Shown here piece after piece: positions 1 through 7,591 of a DNA stretch of 64,000 bases. Made by a program: the position numbers and the translations under genes. The stretch covers positions 682,001 through 746,000 of the forward strand of contig NZ_FOEH01000001.1 in the NCBI RefSeq assembly GCF_900110695.1, in the 5' to 3' direction. The notes beneath the pieces were generated by a model. The model was not told the origin of the DNA. It did not search any database and saw only the letters and a program-made list of their open reading frames with translations. The stretch comes from Virgibacillus subterraneus (lineage in GTDB: Bacteria; Bacillota; Bacilli; Bacillales; Amphibacillaceae). Numbering within the stretch: position 1 is the stretch's first letter; every line of letters begins with the position of its first letter.

Positions 1-866
1 GCAAGAAAGTAGGCTTGTCCAGACCTATTATTTCTAAAATACTTCAGCAAGCTAGAGAGAAAAATATTGTAGAAGTTTATATGAAGGATGAAACGGTTCA
101 TACCGTAGAACTGGAACGAAAGCTGGAAAAAAAGTATGGTCTGCATGAAGCGGTAGTAGTTTCCGTCTCTAATAAGGGTCCGGAAATGGTGAGACGTCGT
201 TTGGGTCAAGCGGCAACTGCCTATCTATCTAAAAAAATAAATCAACTTAACACAATAGGGGTTTCCTGGGGTAAATCTGTATCTACTTTTGTAGAAGAAT
301 TTCAAAGTCAGCAGCAGAGTCATATTCATTTAGTCCCATTGATCGGAGGAATGGGGCAGGGGTTTGTGCAATATCACTCCAATCATTTATCGTTTCAGCT
401 TGCTCAACAGTTAAATACTAGTTCTTCCTATTTGTATGCTCCCGCAGTGGCTGAAACTGCTGATTTGAAACACGCTATTAAAAATTCTAAGGATGTAGCT
501 GCTGTGCTGGAAGAGGGAAGAAAAGTCGATATAGCAATCGTTGGTGTTAGTAGCCCTTCGTGTGAATCAACAATGGTTGGAATGGGCTATTTAAATGAAC
601 AGGATGTAAGGACATTAAAAGACTCAGGGGCAGTTGGCGATATTAATTCATGTTTTTATAATAGGGATGGTCAACTTGTCCAGCATCCAATAAATGATAG
701 AGTAATAGGATTAGATTTGGAAGAAATAAAAGAAATACCTGAAGTTTTAGCTATTGCTGAAGGAGCTTATAAGGCTGAAGGTCTTCATGTAGCCCTAAAA
801 AGTAAATACTTGGATGTACTGGTAACAGATGACAAAACCGCGGAATCATTGCTGGAATACGATTAG
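1..866 (+). CDS. SorC/DeoR-type sugar-responsive regulator, 5' end outside window
   Basis: The frame is open from base 3 and ends with TAG at 866, so the gene enters from outside the window. The first codons read KKVGLSRPIISKIL, the second half of a helix-turn-helix, so the TTG at 15 is internal and not a start. The rest (about 280 residues) is the SorC effector-binding domain, seen in ISWGKS-like and LIGG segments and the LDVLVTD segment near the C-terminus. SorC proteins bind phosphorylated sugars or polyols and act as operon activators or repressors. It lies directly upstream of and co-oriented with the glucitol PTS genes and is the likely regulator acting on the TTACA-N2-TGTAA boxes at about 954, 3065 and 5552; that link is inference. 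Confidence 0.9.
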   Translation, partial: KKVGLSRPIISKILQQAREKNIVEVYMKDETVHTVELERKLEKKYGLHEAVVVSVSNKGPEMVRRRLGQAATAYLSKKINQLNTIGVSWGKSVSTFVEEFQSQQQSHIHLVPLIGGMGQGFVQYHSNHLSFQLAQQLNTSSSYLYAPAVAETADLKHAIKNSKDVAAVLEEGRKVDIAIVGVSSPSCESTMVGMGYLNEQDVRTLKDSGAVGDINSCFYNRDGQLVQHPINDRVIGLDLEEIKEIPEVLAIAEGAYKAEGLHVALKSKYLDVLVTDDKTAESLLEYD

Positions 867-899
867 TATTATGAAAAAACAAAAAAATTAAAAAATATA

Positions 900-928
900 T
901 TGACATGAAGATGAAAGCGTTTTACTAT
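900..928 (+). promoter_or_regulatory. Sigma-A promoter with embedded cre-like site, upstream of gutM
   Basis: TTGACA at 900-905 and TACTAT at 923-928 are separated by exactly 17 bases. A CcpA-type cre-like sequence, TGAAAGCGTTTTAC (912-925), fills the spacer with two mismatches at its 3' end. Repression by glucose through CcpA would follow if it is functional. Confidence 0.75.
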
Positions 929-932
929 TGTA

Positions 933-964
933 TTTACAAAAGTTTCACATGAATACAAATGTAA
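933..964 (+). promoter_or_regulatory. Putative SorC operator upstream of gutM
   Basis: Two related boxes lie just after the promoter: TTTACAAAAGT (933-943) and TACAAATGTAA (954-964). The second matches the palindromic boxes at 3065-3095 and 5552-5563. Assignment to the adjacent SorC regulator is inference. Confidence 0.55.
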
Positions 965-983
965 AGAAAAGGGGGCCGATACA

Positions 984-1382
984 ATGTGGGGAACTTTTAT
1001 TTTCATATTTGCTTTTATTTGGGGATTACAGTTTTTGATGACTCATTTTCAGGTCAAGCATTATAAGTCTGAAATTAAAAAACTGAGCAGAAGAGACTCT
1101 GGATATTTAGGAACAGGCTATTACAAGAAAAGATTAGGTAATGGCGCAATCATTGTACTTGTCTGTGATGAAAAGTCACATATTATTGATGCAAAAGTTA
1201 TGAAAGGTATAACAGTTTTTGCTAGATTCAATGATATTAAACAATTAGTAGGTATGAAGTTGGAGGAGACGAGATTTGTAGATTTCTTATCAAAAAAAGA
1301 ATATCACGCTCTTTCCAATGCCGTTGATATGATTAAAAAAGAATTAAACAAAGGAAAGGAGAATAAAGCATGGATTTCTTAA
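984..1382 (+). CDS. gutM: GutM-type glucitol operon activator
   Basis: A 132-residue protein with one N-terminal membrane segment (about residues 3-20, WGTFIFIFAFIWGLQFLMTH) followed by a basic soluble domain, as in the GutM/SrlM family. In enterobacteria GutM works as an auxiliary activator of the sorbitol (glucitol) operon. The ATG follows AAAGGGGG at a good distance. The stop overlaps the start of the PTS IIC gene by 13 bases, so the two are translationally coupled. The position first in a glucitol-type PTS operon, behind a SorC regulator, fits the family. Confidence 0.85.
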   Translation: MWGTFIFIFAFIWGLQFLMTHFQVKHYKSEIKKLSRRDSGYLGTGYYKKRLGNGAIIVLVCDEKSHIIDAKVMKGITVFARFNDIKQLVGMKLEETRFVDFLSKKEYHALSNAVDMIKKELNKGKENKAWIS

Positions 1383-1912
1383 TCACGCTTGCAGAAGGCT
1401 TTATTGGAATGTTTCAGGCTGGCGGAGATACATTTATGGGCCTTGTAACGGGCATCATTCCATTGTTAATTGTTTTGATTACAGCTGTAAACGCTTTAAT
1501 TAAATTTATCGGGGAAGAAAGGGTATTTAAATTCGCTCAATATTGTACGAAGTATTTTATTTTACGGTATACGATCTTTCCATTTTTAGCAGTGTTTTTC
1601 CTAACAAATCCAATGTGCTATACGTTCGGTCGTTTCTTGCCTGAAAAACAAAAACCAGCTTTTTATGACTCTGCGGTTTCATTTGTTCACCCAATTACCG
1701 GTTTATTTCCACATGCGAATCCGGCTGAATTGTTTGTTTATACAGGGATAGCAGCTGGTATAACAGAACTAGGGCTATCTACCGGTCCACTAGCACTTCG
1801 GTTTTTACTTGTCGGAATAGTAGTAATGTTATTGAGAGGCTTTGTTACAGAGCTTATTACGAATCGAATGATTAAAAACAGACAACAGGAATCTGAAAAT
1901 ATTGCGGCATAG
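1370..1912 (+). CDS. srlA: PTS glucitol/sorbitol transporter EIIC subunit
   Basis: 180 residues, strongly hydrophobic, about the usual length of the EIIC2 (SrlA/GutA) membrane subunit. The run AGGDTFMGLVTGIIPLLIVL and the segment FLTNPMCYTFGRFLPE are typical of the family. It forms the membrane channel for a polyol that is phosphorylated during import. It overlaps gutM by 13 bases and is followed after 24 bases by the EIIBC gene, so it belongs to one operon. The real substrate may not be sorbitol, because no sorbitol-6-phosphate dehydrogenase is seen nearby. Confidence 0.92.
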   Translation: MDFLITLAEGFIGMFQAGGDTFMGLVTGIIPLLIVLITAVNALIKFIGEERVFKFAQYCTKYFILRYTIFPFLAVFFLTNPMCYTFGRFLPEKQKPAFYDSAVSFVHPITGLFPHANPAELFVYTGIAAGITELGLSTGPLALRFLLVGIVVMLLRGFVTELITNRMIKNRQQESENIAA

Positions 1913-1936
1913 CAATAATGGTGAGGAGGATAATCT

Positions 1937-2995
1937 ATGAGTGAATATCAAGCTGTAAAAGTTTCAAAAGGTTCATCTGGATGGGGAGGTCCACTTATTA
2001 TCCATCCGTCTGACGATAAAAAATATATTATATCCGTAACTGGTGGTGGGATTCACCCAGTTGCACAGGAAATAGCAGATCGGACAGGCGGTATTGCGAT
2101 TGACGGCTTCCAAAAGTCAGTAGCAAAAGAAGAAATGGTCTGCGCCGTTATCAACTGCGGAGGGACAGCCAGAAGTGGTGTGTACCCGAAAATGGGAATT
2201 AAGACTATAAATGTATTTAGTAATTCACCTTCAGGTCCGCTTGCCAAATTCATCAATGAAGAAAATTTTGTTTCAGGTGTTACCACAGAAAATATTGGCC
2301 AGGCTGACGGTTCTTCTGAAGGAAACCAGCAAGAAGAAAGTAAGCACCAGGGATCAGGGAATGATGAATCGTTATTGGATAAAAATGTTGCAAAACAGAA
2401 GAAAGAAGAAGCAAAAGGAAAAGTTGCAGCACAAGAGGAAAGAAAAGGCAAGAAGAAGAATATAATCAATCGAGTAATTGAAGTGCTCGGTGATAAGGTT
2501 GGGAACGTTGTCAGCACATTCTTCCAAGCTGGTAGAGATACAATTGATACAGTTATTAAGAACATTCTACCGTTCATGGCCTTTGTCAGTGTGTTAATGG
2601 GGATTATCAACTATACAGGAATTGGTGATTTCATCGCTAATACCGTAACACCATTGGCAACTTCATTACTGGGGATGTTAATACTCTCCCTTATTTGTTC
2701 CATACCAATCATTTCACCTTTACTTGCACCAGGCGCTGTAATTGCTCAGGTTGTAGGTGTTCTGATCGGGGTTGAAGTTGGTAAGGGGAATATCCCGCCA
2801 CAGATGACATTACCGGCATTATTCGCCATCAACCCACAAGTAGGGACAGACTTTGTTCCTGTTGGCTTAACACTTGGAGAGGCTGAGCCAGAAACGATTG
2901 AAGTCGGTGTACCAGCAGTACTCTTTTCCAGATTAGTTACAGGACCAGCTGCAGTTGTAATTGCATACTTTGCAAGCTTTGGGCTATACAGCTAA
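1937..2995 (+). CDS. srlE: PTS glucitol/sorbitol transporter EIIBC subunit
   Basis: 352 residues. The N-terminal EIIB part holds the likely phosphorylated cysteine in [11 protein letters not shown] (Cys74). A linker rich in Lys, Glu and Gln (about residues 120-175) joins it to the EIIC part (about 185-352), with motifs [18 protein letters not shown] and [18 protein letters not shown]. It transfers phosphate from EIIA (encoded at 3177) to the incoming polyol. RBS GAGGAGG lies upstream of the ATG. The hydrophilic linker seems long but the domain order is normal. Confidence 0.93.
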   Translation: MSEYQAVKVSKGSSGWGGPLIIHPSDDKKYIISVTGGGIHPVAQEIADRTGGIAIDGFQKSVAKEEMVCAVINCGGTARSGVYPKMGIKTINVFSNSPSGPLAKFINEENFVSGVTTENIGQADGSSEGNQQEESKHQGSGNDESLLDKNVAKQKKEEAKGKVAAQEERKGKKKNIINRVIEVLGDKVGNVVSTFFQAGRDTIDTVIKNILPFMAFVSVLMGIINYTGIGDFIANTVTPLATSLLGMLILSLICSIPIISPLLAPGAVIAQVVGVLIGVEVGKGNIPPQMTLPALFAINPQVGTDFVPVGLTLGEAEPETIEVGVPAVLFSRLVTGPAAVVIAYFASFGLYS

Positions 2996-3018
2996 GAGTA
3001 TTTAAGACGACACAAATT

Positions 3019-3049
3019 TATACCCTCTTTTCCAGTGAAGGAGGGTATA
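3019..3049 (+). terminator. Intercistronic hairpin after srlE
   Basis: A perfect 9-bp inverted repeat, TATACCCTC (3019-3027) and GAGGGTATA (3041-3049), with a 13-base loop. Only a broken A/T run follows, so it may be a weak terminator or an mRNA-processing stem separating srlAE from srlB. Confidence 0.5.
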
Positions 3050-3064
3050 AAAATGATTGTGTTT

Positions 3065-3095
3065 TTACAAATGTAATCAATTGTTACAATTGTAA
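3065..3095 (+). promoter_or_regulatory. Two putative SorC operator boxes upstream of srlB
   Basis: TTACAAATGTAA (3065-3076) and the perfect palindrome TTACAATTGTAA (3084-3095) lie about 80-110 bases before srlB. Their TTACA/TGTAA arms match boxes before gutM and before the dehydrogenase operon. They suggest that srlB and the next gene form a separately controlled transcript. Confidence 0.6.
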
Positions 3096-3176
3096 AAAAG
3101 TAATTGAATATCACACTTGTTTCGTGTAACATTCATCTTAGAAATGATCTTAACACAGGTGAGGAGATGTATTGAT

Positions 3177-3542
3177 ATGTCTAATTCTTTTTATGAAGTA
3201 AAGGTTGTTGAAGTTGGAGAAGATGCTCCACTAATGTTTGAAGAAAAAATGATGATTCTTTTTAATGATACAGTTCCAGCAGATTTGAAAAGTATTTCAG
3301 TTGTTCATGATGGCGATTCATTGACTCAGGATATAAAAGCAGGGGACGAAATGGTCATTAACGATGAACCTTTTAAAATTTTGTTTGTCGGTAAAAAAGC
3401 TAACGAAACAATGAAAGAGCTTGGTCACGCTACATTTAATTTTAATGGCGATTCACATTCAGAATTACCAGGGACTGTGTGCTTGGAGCAAAAACAAATA
3501 CCTGAAGTAAATGAAAAAATGATTATATCATTCAGAAGATAA
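3177..3542 (+). CDS. srlB: PTS glucitol/sorbitol transporter EIIA subunit
   Basis: 121 residues from the ATG at 3177, which has GGTGAGGAG upstream at suitable distance; the longer frame from 3117 has no RBS. The size matches EIIA of the glucitol family. His44 in SVVHDGD is the likely phosphorylated residue by analogy. The protein is cytoplasmic and passes phosphate from HPr to EIIB. It is separated from srlE by a hairpin and two operator-like boxes and is followed after 27 bases by the COG4091 oxidoreductase. Confidence 0.88.
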   Translation: MSNSFYEVKVVEVGEDAPLMFEEKMMILFNDTVPADLKSISVVHDGDSLTQDIKAGDEMVINDEPFKILFVGKKANETMKELGHATFNFNGDSHSELPGTVCLEQKQIPEVNEKMIISFRR

Positions 3543-3569
3543 TTACAACGCAGAAATGGAGTGAAGCAA

Positions 3570-4856
3570 ATGCTTAATATTAATAGAAAACTGCAGAAAT
3601 TAGAAAATGAAGGTTCTTATATCAAGGTAGGCCTTATAGGTGCAGGACAAATGGGAAGAGGCATGATTTCTCAGATTGAAGGAATGAAAGGAATGCGTGT
3701 AGTTGCCACCGCGGACCTTGCAATAGAAAATGTGGAAAATGCCTATAAAAATGCTGGAATCAGTACTTTAACTATTGCTGTTACTGATGATTTAACAAAA
3801 GCTGAATCAGCGATAAATCAGAATCAAGTGGTCGCCACAACAAACGTCAAACTTGTTACATCGTTACCTGATGTTGATGTAGTGGTTGATGCTACAGGCA
3901 TTCCGAATCTTGGAGCTGAAATCGCCTGGGATACCATTCTGAATAAGAAACATATTGTCATGCTTAACGTGGAAGCCGATGTTACTGTTGGGCCACTATT
4001 GAAGAAGATGGCGGATTCCGCTGGTGTTGTTTATACAGGTACTGCTGGTGACGAACCAGGTGCAATTATGGAATTATATGATTTTGCAGATGCAATGGGC
4101 TTTGAAATTGTTGCAGTCGGAAAAGGAAAGAACAACCCACTGAATTTGGAAGCAAATCCTGACACAGCAGCAGACGAAGCTAAAGCGAAAGGATCAAGCC
4201 CAAAAATGCTTGCCTCATTCCAGGATGGAACCAAGACAATGGTTGAAATGAACGCTGTTGCTAATGCAATTGGTTTTGCACCAGATCAGCCAGGCATGCA
4301 TGGATTTGAAGGCTCAGTAGCAGATCTTCCGAATATTTTTAAAGATAAGTCACAAGGCGGAAAGCTTAATGGAAGAAGAATAGTAGATTTTGTTAACGGT
4401 GTTGCCCCAGGAGTATTTGCTATTATTACCTCTGATAAAGAAGAGGTAAATGCTGAAATGAAATACTTGAAAATGGGAGACGGACCAAACTATGTCTTAT
4501 ATCGTCCATACCACTTAACAAGTCTTGAGACACCATTATCGATTGCTAAAGCTTACTTTGACAACGAGCCTACGATCACTCCATATTTCGGGGGACAAGG
4601 AGAAACTGTTGCAGTAGCTAAAAAAGACTTGGCTGAAGGTGAGTTCCTCGATAGTATCGGCGGATTTACTGTTTATGGGAAACTTTTAAAAGCGGATGAG
4701 GCAAAAGAACAAGGTGCTCTGCCAATTGGGTTGGTTGATAAAAACGTGAAGCTGAAGAATGCGATTAAAAAAGGCGATATAATTACTTACGGTGATATCG
4801 AGCAAACGAACGAATCTACCATCTGGAAACTGCGCTCAATGCAGGATAAGGGATAA
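3570..4856 (+). CDS. COG4091-type NAD(P)-dependent oxidoreductase with C-terminal SAF domain
   Basis: 428 residues from the ATG at 3570, which is preceded by GGAGTG at 6 bases; a GTG at 3561 overlaps that RBS and is less likely. The N-terminus has a Rossmann motif (KVGLIGAGQMGRGM) like homoserine dehydrogenase, the middle contains GTAGDEPGAIMELYDFA, and the last 70-80 residues form the SAF-like segment (AVAKKDLAEGEFLD to KKGDIITY). COG4091 proteins are described only as predicted homoserine-dehydrogenase-like. Placement in a polyol PTS operon suggests that it oxidises or reduces the polyol phosphate or a product of it, taking the place of the missing SrlD. That role is inference. Confidence 0.8.
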   Translation: MLNINRKLQKLENEGSYIKVGLIGAGQMGRGMISQIEGMKGMRVVATADLAIENVENAYKNAGISTLTIAVTDDLTKAESAINQNQVVATTNVKLVTSLPDVDVVVDATGIPNLGAEIAWDTILNKKHIVMLNVEADVTVGPLLKKMADSAGVVYTGTAGDEPGAIMELYDFADAMGFEIVAVGKGKNNPLNLEANPDTAADEAKAKGSSPKMLASFQDGTKTMVEMNAVANAIGFAPDQPGMHGFEGSVADLPNIFKDKSQGGKLNGRRIVDFVNGVAPGVFAIITSDKEEVNAEMKYLKMGDGPNYVLYRPYHLTSLETPLSIAKAYFDNEPTITPYFGGQGETVAVAKKDLAEGEFLDSIGGFTVYGKLLKADEAKEQGALPIGLVDKNVKLKNAIKKGDIITYGDIEQTNESTIWKLRSMQDKG

Positions 4857-4942
4857 AGACTATTGTTGCTTTTAGTTGAAATGAACTACGATGTAGATTA
4901 AGAGTAACCTGTTCGAAGTATTTAGTATAGCTGTCTAACCAC

Positions 4943-5121
4943 GCAGTTGGAATATAGTCGCTTTCACCGATCCGGGTACAAAGGCGACATCTGCTCAAGC
5001 TGAAGCTTTCACAGTGTCTTCCTTAGCCGTGGGCTCACCATGAGCCTCCGCTCGAAAAGAACGCTCACTGTGGGGTCTCTTAGGATCGCTGTCCCACAGG
5101 AGTCTCGCATATTCCAACTGC
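4943..5121. repeat. Dispersed inverted-repeat element, copy 1
   Basis: Bounded by perfect 13-bp inverted ends, GCAGTTGGAATAT (4943-4955) and ATATTCCAACTGC (5109-5121). The interior has GTGGGCTCACCATGAGCC and CCCACAGGAGTC blocks that recur, in the opposite orientation, in the next copy at 5200 and relate to the element at 18508. No coding frame fits. It resembles a small non-autonomous (MITE-like) repeat. Confidence 0.7.
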
Positions 5122-5199
5122 AGGTTTAAATAGTCTGAAATTTGTTTTTATCTAACGCAATATACATTTGTTAATATTTAGTGAGCAAAATCCAGCGTA

Positions 5200-5312
5200 G
5201 GAAATACAAGTAGACTCCTGTGGGAAAAGCAACAGCTGAAGATCCCGCAGGAAGCGGTTTTTTGCTTCCGAGGAAGCTGAAGCGTTGCCCACGGAAAGCG
5301 AAGTGTATTTCC
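5200..5312. repeat. Dispersed inverted-repeat element, copy 2
   Basis: Inverted ends GGAAATACA (5200-5208) and TGTATTTCC (5304-5312). The interior block GACTCCTGTGGGA matches the reverse complement of copy 1, and the right end GCCCACGGAAAGCG matches the element at 18508-18650. The rest of the 4857-5520 intergenic stretch holds a terminator and a second short repeat. Confidence 0.7.
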
Positions 5313-5411
5313 GAAGCGGTGTCATAGTTCACAAAAGAAATTTTCAGTGTATTGCAGTTTATATCTTTGTATTAAAACAACAATCTTTTAAAACAGCCTA
5401 ATTAAATAAAT

Positions 5412-5443
5412 ACCTCTTCACTCTTCATGTGGGGAGGTTTTTT
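5412..5443 (+). terminator. Rho-independent terminator after the sorbitol-type operon
   Basis: ACCTC-N2-CAC pairs with GTG-N-GAGGT and is followed by TTTTTT, upstream of the dehydrogenase operon promoter. Confidence 0.65.
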
Positions 5444-5471
5444 AACAATTAAGCAAGTATAAATACCTGCA

Positions 5472-5515
5472 TAAGTGCAACTAAAGCTTTGGCGATAAGC
5501 CAAATTTTCTAGCAA
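5472..5515. repeat. Short intergenic repeat remnant (CGATAAGCCAA type)
   Basis: Contains CATAAGTGCAACTAAAGC and GGCGATAAGCCAAATTTTC. A related sequence lies at about 25180-25245 with ATAAGCGTAGCTAAGG and CGATAAGCCAAGTTTTC. Both copies look decayed. Confidence 0.5.
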
Positions 5516-5520
5516 ATCAC

Positions 5521-5582
5521 TTGACGAAAGAGCCAGAAAATTTTATTATTGTTACAAACGTAATTATAATGAACAAATGTAA
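5521..5582 (+). promoter_or_regulatory. Promoter and SorC-like operator of the dehydrogenase operon
   Basis: TTGACG (5521-5526) and TATTAT (5544-5549) have the ideal 17-base spacing. TTACAAACGTAA (5552-5563) follows at once and a further AACAAATGTAA-like half lies at 5572-5582, the same boxes as upstream of gutM and srlB. A repressor bound there would block initiation. Confidence 0.7.
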
Positions 5583-5596
5583 AAGGAGTGAAATAA

Positions 5597-6583
5597 ATGG
5601 AATTAAATAACGTAAAATTAGTACCTGATGTTGGCAAGGACAAATTGGTAGATTTATATAAACAAATGTGGACAATACGTTTTTTTGAAGAGAAGGTTGA
5701 TGAATTTTTTGCGAAAGGTGAAATTCATGGAACGACACATCTATGCGTAGGGCAAGAAGCTAGTGCGTCCGGCGCATGTGCTGTTATACAGGACCAGGAT
5801 AAAATTACAAGTACTCACCGCGGCCATGGACATTGTATCGCCAAAGGTGCGGATGTAAACAAAATGATGGCGGAACTGTTTGGTCGTGAAAACGGTTACT
5901 GCAAAGGTAAAGGCGGATCAATGCATATTGCCGATGTTGAACGAGGGAATCTAGGTGCAAACGGGATTGTTGGTGGTGGTATTCCATTGGCAGTCGGTTC
6001 AGCATTAACAGCCCACATGAAAAAACAGGATTATGTGACACTGTGTTTCTTTGGTGATGGTGCATCAAACGAGGGAAGCTTTCATGAAGCATTAAACCTT
6101 GCTTCTATCTGGAACCTGCCTATTGTGTTCATCTGTGAGAATAACCAATACGGCATGTCTGGCCCCATTAAAAATATGGTCAATGTAAAGGACATTTCTG
6201 AGCGTGCTCAGTCATACGGTTTCCCTGGTGTTACGGTTGATGGAAACGACATTGTTGAAATGATGAATACAACACATGAAGCAGTTGAAAACGCCAGAAA
6301 CGGGAATGGCCCAACGTTAATCGAAGCGAAAACATACCGCTGGAAAGGTCATTCAAAGAGTGATGCGAAGAAATATCGTACACGTGAAGAAGAGAAAGAA
6401 TGGAAAGATAAAGATCCAATCAAACGTTTTGCTGGTGTATTGATTGAAGCGGGAATTTTCACCGAAGAAGAATCAAAATCACTAAGAAGTGAAGCAAAAC
6501 AAGCTGTCGAGGAATCAGTTGATTTCGCAAAAGAAGGACCGATGCCAGCTAACGAAGACCTATTAAGTGACGTTTACGCATAG
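5597..6583 (+). CDS. acoA: TPP-dependent 2-oxoacid/acetoin dehydrogenase E1 alpha subunit
   Basis: 328 residues, the size of AcoA rather than of the longer pyruvate E1 alpha. The thiamine-diphosphate motif starts at GDGASNEGSFHEA and ends at ENNQYGMSG; the region THRGHGHCIAKGAD is also typical. With the beta subunit it decarboxylates or cleaves the substrate and transfers the acyl group to lipoyl-E2. RBS AAAGGAG precedes the ATG. It is first in a tight four-gene operon (gaps about 12 bases). Acetoin is the favoured substrate from length and operon form, but the shared operator with the polyol PTS leaves another 2-oxo substrate possible. Confidence 0.85.
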   Translation: MELNNVKLVPDVGKDKLVDLYKQMWTIRFFEEKVDEFFAKGEIHGTTHLCVGQEASASGACAVIQDQDKITSTHRGHGHCIAKGADVNKMMAELFGRENGYCKGKGGSMHIADVERGNLGANGIVGGGIPLAVGSALTAHMKKQDYVTLCFFGDGASNEGSFHEALNLASIWNLPIVFICENNQYGMSGPIKNMVNVKDISERAQSYGFPGVTVDGNDIVEMMNTTHEAVENARNGNGPTLIEAKTYRWKGHSKSDAKKYRTREEEKEWKDKDPIKRFAGVLIEAGIFTEEESKSLRSEAKQAVEESVDFAKEGPMPANEDLLSDVYA

Positions 6584-6595
6584 GAGGGAATAATC

Positions 6596-7579
6596 ATGAG
6601 AGAGATAACCTATTCAGAAGCAGTTCGTGAAGCAATGGAACAGGAAATGAGAAAGAATGATGATGTATTTATACTTGGTGAAGATATTGGAGTATATGGC
6701 GGTGCCTTTGGTGTAACTCGCGGCATGATTGAGGAATTCGGTCCTGAACGTGTCAGAAACACACCAATTAGTGAGTCAGGGATCTCCGGGGCGGCTGTTG
6801 GTTCAGCATTAACCGGAATGCGTCCGATTTTGGAATTGCAGTTCTCCGATTTTATTACCATCGCGATGGACCAAATGGTTAACCAGGCAGCCAAAATGCG
6901 CTATATGTACGGCGGTAAAGCTACAGTGCCGATGGTATTGCGTACGCCAAGTGGTTCTGGAACTGGTGCAGCCGCACAGCACTCACAAAGTCTGGAAGCT
7001 TGGGTGGCACACGTTCCGGGTCTAAAGGTTGTACAGCCATCAACAGCTTATGATGCAAAAGGCTTGTTAAAAGCGGCGATGGATGACGATAACCCGGTTG
7101 TATTTTACGAGCATAAAGTATTATACAAAACAAAATCCGATGTTCCTGAGGATCAATACAGCATTCCTTTAGGAAAAGCAGATGTGAAACGTGAAGGTAC
7201 TGATGTGACAATCGTTGCTACAGCGGTTATGGTGCATCGTGCTTTAGAGGCAGCTGAAGAACTTGAAAAAGAGGGCATTAGTGTCGAAGTGGTAGATCCG
7301 CGAACAATCGTGCCATTAGATGAAGAAACAATTGTCCAATCCGTCTCAAAAACAGGACGCGTTGTTGTTGTCCATGAGGCAGTTAAACGCGGTGGAGTCG
7401 GCGGTGAGATCGCCAGTATGATAGCGGAAAGTGATGCATTCGATTATCTTGATGCACCAATTCAGCGCCTGGGCGCACTACCTGTGCCAGTTCCATATAA
7501 TCCAGATTTGGAAAAAGCATCGGTTCCACAGGTTCCTGACATTGTTCAATCCGTTAAGAAAACGTTAAATAATGCGTAA
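6596..7579 (+). CDS. acoB: TPP-dependent 2-oxoacid/acetoin dehydrogenase E1 beta subunit
   Basis: 327 residues, full length for the transketolase-like beta subunit. Recognisable segments are [20 protein letters not shown] near the N-terminus, [21 protein letters not shown], and the C-terminal transketolase domain with [15 protein letters not shown] and [11 protein letters not shown]. It pairs with the alpha subunit to form the alpha2beta2 E1 component. It starts 12 bases after acoA behind GGAGGG, and acoC starts 12 bases after its stop. Confidence 0.9.
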   Translation: MREITYSEAVREAMEQEMRKNDDVFILGEDIGVYGGAFGVTRGMIEEFGPERVRNTPISESGISGAAVGSALTGMRPILELQFSDFITIAMDQMVNQAAKMRYMYGGKATVPMVLRTPSGSGTGAAAQHSQSLEAWVAHVPGLKVVQPSTAYDAKGLLKAAMDDDNPVVFYEHKVLYKTKSDVPEDQYSIPLGKADVKREGTDVTIVATAVMVHRALEAAEELEKEGISVEVVDPRTIVPLDEETIVQSVSKTGRVVVVHEAVKRGGVGGEIASMIAESDAFDYLDAPIQRLGALPVPVPYNPDLEKASVPQVPDIVQSVKKTLNNA

Positions 7580-7591
7580 GGGGGGATCGTA

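Noticed and set aside
2053-2610. Minus-strand frame of 185 codons inside srlE
   Set aside because: Shadow of a well-supported PTS gene; no family resemblance or RBS.
4857-5596. tRNA or rRNA in the long gap
   Set aside because: The paired segments are explained by dispersed inverted repeats; no cloverleaf or CCA-type end was recognised.
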